Positions 1 to 5,769 of a stretch of DNA of 24,625 nt are shown here, piece after piece. The notes under the pieces are model-generated. The model had not been told where the DNA came from. It was given only the letters and a program-made list of their open reading frames with translations, and made no database searches. The first letter of the stretch is position 1. Every line of letters begins with the position of its first letter. Origin of the DNA: a virus; the IMG/VR virus record IMGVR_UViG_3300010300_005275, positions 1 through 24,625 of that record, one strand, 5' to 3'. The position numbers and the translations under genes are program-made.

Positions 1-966
1 ATAGCTTTAATTAGCCAAGAGCTTTGTTTGTTTGACATGAAACTTTTGCCACCAGACTTAGCCAAATCAGATATTGAATTTTCTATTGAGGGTAAGAATA
101 TCAGATATGGTTTAAATAGTATCAAAGGTGTATCTGAAAAAACATTGGAAAATGTTGTTGAGTTTAATAAATCACAATTAATAGAACAAAATAAATATGA
201 TGTGTTCTTAACAGCTAAAGATTCTGGCATCAATATTGGTATACTATCTGGCTTGATACAAGGTGGTATGATGGACTCTTTTTGTGATAGCTCTAGCGGT
301 GTGCCAAATCGTTGTAGGCTTGTACTAGAAGCTCAATCTTTTAACCTACTTACAGATAGAGAAAAAAGAAACTTCACACAATTAGGTCAAAAGTTCAACT
401 ATGACATACTAAACTCCATAGCTTCAGTTAGAAAAGAAGCTTGGCCAGCAGATGACGGTAGACCATTAATGAAAGACTCTAGGTTCAAAACATTTAAAAG
501 AGATTATGATAAATACCGCCAAATATACGACAAAAATAAAGAGCATTTAGTCTTTGCTAATTGGTTCTTTGAGCGTAAATACCTAGGGTACAGCCATTCC
601 AATGAGATTAAAAACGTTTTTCAAGACACCCAAAATCTTGTAAATAGTTTAGAATTGAAATCCATAGACCAAAATGACCGTGTAAAGTATGTTGGTGTTG
701 TGACAGATTGTGTATCTAGAACAAGCAGAGCGGGCAATAAATACATGAGAGTCGAGATACAAGACGATTATGGCAAAATTAATTTCATGATGACTAACAA
801 TAGAAGATCAGCTACTTTAGATAATTATCTAAATGAGGGTGGTAAAAAACCCAAAGAAGGTCAAATTGTTTTCATTTATGGCACTAAAGGTGAAGATATT
901 ATCTTTGGTGAAAAAATAAACATTCTAGATGAAAAAATCTATACAAGATTATCTGAAATTAAATGA
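1..966 (+). CDS. dnaE: DNA polymerase III alpha subunit (DnaE-like), C-terminal part, 5'-truncated by window edge
   Basis: Open from base 1 with no start in view, so this is the C-terminal third of a larger protein. The first visible residues match the DnaE finger/HhH region: KLLPPDLAKSDIEF followed by IRYGLNSIKGVSEKT, the classic 'GL.aIKGvg' segment. Next comes the HhH-like stretch LSGLIQGGMMDSF, then ERKYLGYSHS, which corresponds to the 'E.E.LG.Y.s.HP' segment before the OB fold. An OB-fold (tRNA-anti) domain follows: YVGVVTDCVSRTSRAGNKYM, then 'VEIQDDYGKINF'. It should be the catalytic subunit of the phage replicase. The protein ends about 50 residues after the OB core, so the tau-binding C-terminal domain of the E. 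coli enzyme appears absent. The TGA stop overlaps the ATG of the downstream Clp-like gene (ATGA), implying coupled translation. Family assignment is firm; the polymerase active site lies outside the window. Confidence 0.9.
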   Translation: MALISQELCLFDMKLLPPDLAKSDIEFSIEGKNIRYGLNSIKGVSEKTLENVVEFNKSQLIEQNKYDVFLTAKDSGINIGILSGLIQGGMMDSFCDSSSGVPNRCRLVLEAQSFNLLTDREKRNFTQLGQKFNYDILNSIASVRKEAWPADDGRPLMKDSRFKTFKRDYDKYRQIYDKNKEHLVFANWFFERKYLGYSHSNEIKNVFQDTQNLVNSLELKSIDQNDRVKYVGVVTDCVSRTSRAGNKYMRVEIQDDYGKINFMMTNNRRSATLDNYLNEGGKKPKEGQIVFIYGTKGEDIIFGEKINILDEKIYTRLSEIK

Positions 967-2357
967 CCGACTTTTCTAGTTACAACTTAACTCCTTCAGC
1001 AAAAAAAAGCTTAATAAAAGCTCAAGAAATAGCTCTTAGCTACAAACATCTCAAGGTTATAGATATACACTTACTGTATGCTTTACTTCAAGCGCAAAAT
1101 GTAAACATAAAATTTGCTATGGAAATTAATGGTTGGATGCCAGAGGGTTTTGAAGCAGCATTAGAGTTAGTGTTAGAACAATACAAAGAGCCAAAAAGAA
1201 AATACAAAGTCTATGCTCCAGAAATTTTTGAAATTTTAGACTCAGCTCAAAAATTAGCAAAAAGACATAAAGATGACTTTGTTGGTGTAGATCACATTTT
1301 AGTTAGCTTGTTAGACCAAAGGGCTGAATTAAGATCTTTTTTTGTGGGCCTACAAGTAGATATTCCTAAGTTTCTTACTGTTCTGCTTTATGTAATGAAA
1401 AATGGTATATCCTCATTTACGCCACCACCCATGGTTGAAATTACAAATCAATCTGCAGTTGCCCAACCTCAAGCCAAAACAAAACAAAACATAACCGATT
1501 GGTGTGAAGATATAAACAAAACCATAGAAGACAGAGGAACTTTCGAAATTTTTGGTAGAGAAAAAGAGACAGAAAGATCTTTTGAAATTTTGTTAAGAAA
1601 AAATAAAAGTAATATTATTTTGGTTGGAGAAGCTGGTGTCGGTAAAACAGCAATCGTAGAAGGTCTAGCTGAAAAGATAATACAAAAAAAATGCCCAAAA
1701 TTTCTACAGAATAAAAAAATTCTTTCTTTGGACATGACATCTGTTCTAGCTGGTACGATGTATCGTGGTCAAATGGAAGAGAAAGTGAAATCAATTATAG
1801 ATGAGATATCTAATAATGACGATTATATTCTCTTTATAGATGAGATACATACTATCGTTGGTGCTGGTAGTTCTGAGGGTGGTTTAGATTTGGCCAATAG
1901 TTTAAAACCAGTTTTATCTAGGGGTGGTTTCGCTTGTATAGGAGCTACCACTAAAGATGAATACTTAAAGTATTTTAAGGGCGACTCCGCACTAAATCGT
2001 CGTTTTGAAAAAATAGACGTGTTAGAACCATCAAAAGAACAAACTTTAGAGCTTCTAAAAAAAGCAAAGAGTTCGTATGAAAAATTCCACAACGTAAAAT
2101 TTACTTCTAGCATTTTGTCTAAAATCATTGACCTCTGCGCTGAGTATTTACCAGAGAAAAAATTTCCAGACAAAGCTTTTGATATTCTAGATGAAGCTGG
2201 TGCTAAATCAAGAATACTTTTTTCAGACAGCAAAGAACAAAAAAAGATTGACATTGAGCTAATATATGGTATATTTGCACAGAAACTTAATACTAACATC
2301 GAAAACGTTAGAAAAAATACAAACATAAATGTAACCAATAAAATAGGATTTTTATGA
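963..2357 (+). CDS. Clp-family AAA+ ATPase, N-domain plus single D1-type AAA module
   Basis: 464 residues resembling the N-terminal half of ClpA/ClpB/ClpC. Residues about 5-140 hold two Clp_N-type helical repeats (NLTPSAKKSLIKAQEIA, then VYAPEIFEILDSAQKLA). The AAA module follows: Walker A GEAGVGKTA at 222-230, pore-loop region GTMYRGQMEEK with its tyrosine, Walker B ILFIDEIHTI (D293, E294), sensor region IGATTKDEY, arginine finger in LNRRFEK, and the small-domain signature KFPDKAFDILDEAGAKSR. It stops there. Bacterial ClpA/B have a second AAA module, which in ClpA carries the ClpP-binding loop, so this protein is unlikely to feed ClpP directly. It could remodel phage or host complexes, or adapt substrates to the host Clp system. 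The ATG overlaps the dnaE stop and its own TGA overlaps the next ATG, so it sits in a replication operon. Family assignment is firm; the substrate is unknown. Confidence 0.9.
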   Translation: MTDFSSYNLTPSAKKSLIKAQEIALSYKHLKVIDIHLLYALLQAQNVNIKFAMEINGWMPEGFEAALELVLEQYKEPKRKYKVYAPEIFEILDSAQKLAKRHKDDFVGVDHILVSLLDQRAELRSFFVGLQVDIPKFLTVLLYVMKNGISSFTPPPMVEITNQSAVAQPQAKTKQNITDWCEDINKTIEDRGTFEIFGREKETERSFEILLRKNKSNIILVGEAGVGKTAIVEGLAEKIIQKKCPKFLQNKKILSLDMTSVLAGTMYRGQMEEKVKSIIDEISNNDDYILFIDEIHTIVGAGSSEGGLDLANSLKPVLSRGGFACIGATTKDEYLKYFKGDSALNRRFEKIDVLEPSKEQTLELLKKAKSSYEKFHNVKFTSSILSKIIDLCAEYLPEKKFPDKAFDILDEAGAKSRILFSDSKEQKKIDIELIYGIFAQKLNTNIENVRKNTNINVTNKIGFL

Positions 2358-2563
2358 GAAAGATAAATCGTATAGTAAAAGCTATGAAAAATAGCAAGGG
2401 TCGTTTTTTTGGCCTTCGAATTAAAAGCGGAGACCAATTTAATGCCCAATTTGTGAAGGAAACGCCCCAATATGTGGTGATTCATGACAGAAACGCAAAA
2501 GAGACGCGAAAATTCGCTAAATCAAGTCTGAGTGGAATCAATCTTGGCGGAGTACGCATCTAA
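2354..2563 (+). CDS. small basic conserved-looking phage protein, function unknown
   Basis: 69 residues, rich in Lys and Arg (RKINRIVKAMKNSKGRFF at the N-terminus). The alternating hydrophobic/polar stretch FGLRIKSGDQFNAQFV, then 'YVVIHDRN', is compatible with a small SH3- or Sm-like beta barrel that binds nucleic acid; this is inferred from pattern only. The ATG overlaps the TGA of the Clp-like gene (ATGA), and an AGGA lies 5 bases upstream of the ATG, one of the few Shine-Dalgarno-like sequences in the window. The gene is followed 4 bases later by a strong intrinsic terminator, so it is the last gene of the dnaE-clp transcript. I do not recognise the family. The coding reality is supported by the coupled start and the tight fit to the terminator. 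Confidence 0.7.
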   Translation: MRKINRIVKAMKNSKGRFFGLRIKSGDQFNAQFVKETPQYVVIHDRNAKETRKFAKSSLSGINLGGVRI

Positions 2564-2567
2564 ATAC

Positions 2568-2594
2568 AAAGGTGGTAGAAATACCACCTTTTTT
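2568..2594 (+). terminator. Rho-independent terminator
   Basis: Perfect 10-bp stem AAAGGTGGTA / TACCACCTTT around a GAAA tetraloop. The T-tract overlaps the end of the stem and continues to 2594. It lies just after the 69-residue gene and ends the dnaE-clp transcript. Its T-run is also the T-run of the start-proximal motif of the next gene. Confidence 0.93.
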
Positions 2595-2603
2595 GTGTAA
2601 TAT
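2589..2603 (+). promoter_or_regulatory. Candidate phage promoter / start-proximal motif, site A
   Basis: TTTTTTGTGTAATAT ends 5 bases before the ATG at 2609. The same arrangement occurs before the gpL-like gene on the other strand (22144-22158) and before the DUF736-like gene (24308-24322). The TG preceding an AT-rich hexamer resembles an extended -10 box, which would place transcription initiation at or next to the ATG. No convincing -35 box is visible. It shares its T-run with the terminator. Promoter function is inferred. Confidence 0.5.
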
Positions 2604-2608
2604 ATTCT

Positions 2609-3700
2609 ATGGATAGGAAAAGTAAATCTAAGTTTTTTTTAAAGAATAAGGTGTTTATAGACTCAGACGGGATATTCATATCCTCCTCAGAAAAAGACTT
2701 TTTGATTGATTTATTAAGATCTAGTAGGGCATTTAGGATTAAATTTCAAGCTGTTTCCGCGGTTAAACAAAGCTTAGAAATATTTAAAATGTCTGGTGAT
2801 TACGATTCTTACACATTTAATTACGCTGGCAAAAAATATATTTTAAAAATTAATGAAAATAGCAATCCTGCCGTATTACAAAAAGAATTTGATGCTTTAA
2901 ATATATTCTACAATAAAGGAATTTGTCCCAAACCCGTAGTCTTTTTTACAAAAGATGAGTGTTCTATTTTAATTACATCTTATGAAAATGGAGAAAGCTA
3001 CCAATCTTTAGGTAGAGACAGTTTTCTTTACAACTTAGAGGGATTTGCGAAACATCTTTCATTTATGCACGAAACTCTTTTCGATGAAAAATTTGATCAA
3101 ACAAAAGAATACTTTGAATATATTATAGATACTTCTGATTTTGAAAAATTTTTGTCGTCTGAAAATATGAGTACGCTAAACTCTGATCCATTATTTGTAG
3201 GTTATCAAAAGTTAAAAGAAGAACTGATTTCAGATTTAAAAAAATTTTTAAATAATTACGAAAACAAAAAAGTTTCATTGTGTCATTTAGATTTAAAACC
3301 AACAAATATATTATTAAGAGATGGATTCTTTAAAATATGTAATTTCAAGGAGTCTTATAAAACCGATCCAATTTTTGATGTAATTGTTGCTGTAACGCAA
3401 AATGATTTACAAGGGGAATCAAAAACTTCATTTATTAAAACTTATTATGATAGCTTCGATTCCGAAAAACCTAGTTATGAAGAATTTTTAGAAAACTATA
3501 AGTCTTTAGAAAATATTTATTTAAAATTATTTTTGTTAAAAAAATTAAATGATAGGTTTTACGAACAGGCGTTGTACGAAATCGATAGACCATCTAAATA
3601 TCTTACTTGGATAGAAAACTACGAATCTATTGAATTATGGGTCAAAGAAAATGTTGGAGATTATTCTGATTTGATAGAAAATATTTTTTACGTTTATTAA
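2609..3700 (+). CDS. APH/choline-kinase-fold phosphotransferase-like protein with altered metal-binding motif
   Basis: 363 residues, the usual length of the aminoglycoside phosphotransferase/choline kinase superfamily. The N-lobe shows the beta-strand lysine in KKYILKIN, the alpha-C-like segment QKEFDALNIF, and the hinge-like CSILITSYENGES. The catalytic loop is HLDLKPTNILL (H226, D228, N233), a good match to the 'H.D....N' motif. The next motif, normally 'IDFE' or 'DW.', reads ICNFKES with N245 in place of the metal-binding aspartate, then TDPIFDVIVA in place of 'DP.yDla'. It may be a weakened kinase or a pseudokinase. A terminator and a promoter-like motif lie directly upstream, and the ATE-like gene starts 1 nt after its stop, so the two probably form a short transcript of their own. 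The substrate is not predictable from the sequence. Confidence 0.75.
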   Translation: MDRKSKSKFFLKNKVFIDSDGIFISSSEKDFLIDLLRSSRAFRIKFQAVSAVKQSLEIFKMSGDYDSYTFNYAGKKYILKINENSNPAVLQKEFDALNIFYNKGICPKPVVFFTKDECSILITSYENGESYQSLGRDSFLYNLEGFAKHLSFMHETLFDEKFDQTKEYFEYIIDTSDFEKFLSSENMSTLNSDPLFVGYQKLKEELISDLKKFLNNYENKKVSLCHLDLKPTNILLRDGFFKICNFKESYKTDPIFDVIVAVTQNDLQGESKTSFIKTYYDSFDSEKPSYEEFLENYKSLENIYLKLFLLKKLNDRFYEQALYEIDRPSKYLTWIENYESIELWVKENVGDYSDLIENIFYVY

Positions 3701-3701
3701 A

Positions 3702-4466
3702 ATGAAAATTTACTTTGATCATATTTGTGGCAAACAAGCAGATACTGATTTTATACATACTTTAGTTAGCGCCACGGTAGATAGAGAAGAAGAACAGGAA
3801 GCTTTAGATAATGGTTGGTGTCCATCTAATATATGGTACAAACAAGACACTAATTTTGTAAAAGAAAATAAAATTATATGGTATCAAAGTCGTCAAACTA
3901 GATTAGATTTAAACAAATATACAGAGAGCAAAAATGAAAAAAAAGCTTGGAAAAAGATAGCTAAATCTAATATTGATATAGAAATAACCACCAACCCAGA
4001 TTTTAAAAAATTATATAAAATTTATAAAAATTATGTAGGGTATAAGAATTTTTCCTCAGTTTTATCCCAAAAAGATTTTATAGAAGTTTACGAAAAAGGT
4101 AATCACATTTTTTTAATCTATGGAGATGTAGCCTTTAGCGTTGTGGAAAAAGTTGGACAAAGCTTGTTGGCTTATCAATTTTGTTGGGGTTATGAAGACA
4201 AGGTTTTGGGATTAGGTAGATTCTCCACATATAGAGAAATAAAACTAGCTAAAGATTTAGGTTTAAAATATTTATATCTTGGACCAAGCTATGAAAATCA
4301 TGGCAAATACAAAAGCACATTTCCAGGATTTGAGTTTTGGACAGGCCGTAAATGGTGTTCTGATGAATCAAAATATTTTTTCCTACTAAACCAAGACGAA
4401 GATATACAATCCATAGAAGATTTAACAAATTCTTACGATTCATTTTTTGATTCGTTTTCAGTATAA
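3702..4466 (+). CDS. Arginyl/leucyl-tRNA-protein transferase-like (ATE/Bpt superfamily)
   Basis: 254 residues, similar in length to bacterial Bpt. The C-terminal half follows the ATE/Bpt pattern closely: LGLGRFSTYREIKLAKDLGL, then KYLYLGPSY (Y190-G194), then KYKSTFPGFEFWTGRKW, equivalent to the family's 'SLGtyai..eI.lak.lgL.YlYLGYwI...kM.YKa.F.P.E.l..g.W'. The N-terminal half shows NGWCPSNIWYK and SRQTRLDL (63-70), corresponding to the 'GfRRsg...RP' and 'SRSQRR' segments. The CxxC cysteines seen in many ATE/Bpt N-domains are not present. Family members transfer an amino acid from aminoacyl-tRNA to a protein N-terminus, creating an N-degron. Here the substrate, and whether tRNA is used, are unknown. 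It follows the kinase-like gene by 1 nt, and its 3' end overlaps the convergent gene by 34 bases. Confidence 0.6.
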   Translation: MKIYFDHICGKQADTDFIHTLVSATVDREEEQEALDNGWCPSNIWYKQDTNFVKENKIIWYQSRQTRLDLNKYTESKNEKKAWKKIAKSNIDIEITTNPDFKKLYKIYKNYVGYKNFSSVLSQKDFIEVYEKGNHIFLIYGDVAFSVVEKVGQSLLAYQFCWGYEDKVLGLGRFSTYREIKLAKDLGLKYLYLGPSYENHGKYKSTFPGFEFWTGRKWCSDESKYFFLLNQDEDIQSIEDLTNSYDSFFDSFSV

Positions 4467-5089
4467 TTTAAATCAGTAAATTCTGTCATAAAAGAGTTAT
4501 CTGTGTATTTTACCCTTTTGTTCTCTACGCTATAAAAGTTTTGGTCTATTTCGTACCCAGGATTTTTAGTTAAAGGCTCTTCTACCCAAGCGTCATCATG
4601 CCATATAATTCTATTATTGGGATAAGCATAGAAATTACCATTTTGCATTTTAAACATATGTGCGCATTTATGTTCTGGGTGTTCTGAAAAATTAGTGTCA
4701 AGTATAGCTTTATTTTCCCAACCCCAGTCTATTGTAAACATATATTCTCCCCACTCTCTTTTGTTTGATGGGGTTATAAGTATTGCTCTAAGGCCTTTTA
4801 ATCTAGATCTGATACCAACGTCCACATACGGAGAAAAACAATCCCAATACATAGCCTCCTCCAATGGTACTGGATCGCACTCTTTCCAACATAAAGCTGT
4901 AATAGGTCTTCTTGTCCAATTAACACCATTATCTAAATAACACTCAAATAAAGGTACTCTTTTTTCCATTGATGTGACAGAATGAACATCACACATGGTA
5001 TATTCCTTATGTCCCTTTTTGTGATTGTATAAATATTCGTTTCTAATGAAACATGTAAAAGTGGGTAAATTGTGCGTTAAATAAGGCAT
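4433..5089 (-). CDS. conserved-looking phage protein of unknown function, lone reverse-strand gene
   Basis: 218 residues starting MPYLTHNLPTFTCFIRNEYL. Rich in Trp, Tyr, His and Asp, with several dense conserved-looking segments: HKKGHKEYTMCDVHSV, NGVNWTRRPITALCWK, MFTIDWGWENK, HPEHKCAHMFKMQNGNFYAY, NNRIIWHDDAWVEEP. From memory, very similar proteins occur as unannotated genes in marine phages, but I cannot check this. No transmembrane segment or signal peptide is apparent. The His/Cys/Asp-rich segments could bind metal, which is an inference. It is the only minus-strand gene in the left 9.6 kb. Its stop lies inside the 3' end of the ATE-like gene, and a 51-bp AT-rich divergent region separates its start from the next plus-strand gene. 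It therefore has its own promoter region. Confidence 0.88.
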   Translation of the reverse strand: MPYLTHNLPTFTCFIRNEYLYNHKKGHKEYTMCDVHSVTSMEKRVPLFECYLDNGVNWTRRPITALCWKECDPVPLEEAMYWDCFSPYVDVGIRSRLKGLRAILITPSNKREWGEYMFTIDWGWENKAILDTNFSEHPEHKCAHMFKMQNGNFYAYPNNRIIWHDDAWVEEPLTKNPGYEIDQNFYSVENKRVKYTDNSFMTEFTDLNYTENESKNES

Positions 5090-5104
5090 TTAAAATATAT
5101 TAAT

Positions 5105-5127
5105 ATTTATATAGAAATTTACACTTA
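5105..5127 (-). promoter_or_regulatory. Candidate promoter for the lone minus-strand gene, site F
   Basis: Read on the minus strand, this is TAAGTGTAAATTTCTATATA followed by AAT, lying 16-38 bases upstream of the ATG at 5089. It combines the recurrent GTGTAA element with a TATAAAT box. The start of the segment resembles the sequence before the last gene of the window (24512-24530). Function is inferred from recurrence only. Confidence 0.35.
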
Positions 5128-5133
5128 ATATTA

Positions 5134-5139
5134 TATAAT
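5134..5139 (+). promoter_or_regulatory. Perfect -10 box TATAAT next to a start codon
   Basis: TATAAT lies one base upstream of the ATG at 5141. A second in-frame ATG at 5147 sits about where transcription would begin, so a leaderless transcript starting at the second methionine is plausible. No -35 box at 16-18 bp spacing is evident. Confidence 0.4.
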
Positions 5140-5140
5140 A

Positions 5141-5611
5141 ATGCAAATGCAATACAATCTTTACAAACCAAACGCAAAAGCAACAGGTTGCGCTTTTTCT
5201 TTTAAAATCATTACAAAAGACAAAGAAGGCAACCCATCAAAGCCAACATTTTTAATTCAAGCTATTAAACAAGCTAGTTGGGATTCCAGCAAGAGAACAG
5301 GGTCATTTAGCGCCAATGCCAAAGATCCAGAAAAGAACATTTATTGTAAAATTAATGAAGGCGAAGCTGGAGCTATTATAGACGCAATTGAAAAATATAC
5401 AGATTGGTCAGCTTATCATACATACAATGATGATAAAACTACAATGTCCTTCAAGCCATATACAAAACCAAATGGTGTTGATGCTTGGTCTTTTGGGGTG
5501 ATTAAAAACTCAGCTCTTAAATTTGGCATTGGGATTGAAAAGGGTGAAGCTAGAACCCTTAAAACCCTACTAGAATTATACCTTATGAAATTATTTGACT
5601 ATAATGGATGA
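5141..5611 (+). CDS. hypothetical phage protein, possibly nucleic-acid binding
   Basis: 156 residues. Starts MQMQYNLYKPNAKATGCAFSF and ends GIGIEKGEARTLKTLLELYL. The middle shows beta-strand-like alternation (FLIQAIKQASW, TMSFKPYTKP, AWSFGVIKN), followed by a C-terminal amphipathic helix. This strand-rich body with a terminal helix recalls PC4/Whirly-type single-stranded DNA-binding proteins, but I see no diagnostic motif and give that only as a possibility. Either ATG 5141 or ATG 5147 may be the start; the second fits a leaderless start from the adjacent TATAAT. The TGA overlaps the ATG of a 53-residue gene (ATGA), so this begins a coupled chain leading to the glycosyltransferases. Confidence 0.85.
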   Translation: MQMQYNLYKPNAKATGCAFSFKIITKDKEGNPSKPTFLIQAIKQASWDSSKRTGSFSANAKDPEKNIYCKINEGEAGAIIDAIEKYTDWSAYHTYNDDKTTMSFKPYTKPNGVDAWSFGVIKNSALKFGIGIEKGEARTLKTLLELYLMKLFDYNG

Positions 5612-5769
5612 AGGAAATCGAATATATGATAAATCTTTTGGAGAAAAGGCAATCAAGCTGTTTCTGTGACAAAAGAGAACTAATTCGAATCAAAAGATCA
5701 ATAGAAATACTAAATAATGTTGGAAACATTTTGGCAGAAGGAAAGAGAATAAGAAACCAAGTTAAATGA
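5608..5769 (+). CDS. small hypothetical protein of 53 residues in a coupled gene chain
   Basis: An ORF of 53 codons starting MKEIEYMINLLEKRQ and ending KRIRNQVK. Its ATG overlaps the TGA of the gene before it (ATGA at 5608-5611), and its own TGA overlaps the ATG of the GT4 gene (ATGA at 5766-5769). This double overlap fills the gap exactly and strongly suggests a real gene. The product is mostly helical and basic, with a CFC pair near the middle (SSCFCDK) and a central ELIRIKRSIEIL helix. It may be a small regulatory or partner protein. No family is recognised. Confidence 0.72.
   Translation: MKEIEYMINLLEKRQSSCFCDKRELIRIKRSIEILNNVGNILAEGKRIRNQVK

Noticed and set aside
1823-2485. 220-codon open frame on the minus strand
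   Set aside because: It lies opposite the AAA module and the 69-residue gene; its composition (Ser/Phe/Leu-rich, low complexity) is typical of an antisense shadow, and the plus-strand frame has clear motifs.
2609-3700. Antibiotic resistance kinase
   Set aside because: The APH fold is shared by many kinases; the metal-binding Asp is changed and the context is phage modification genes, so drug resistance is not supported.
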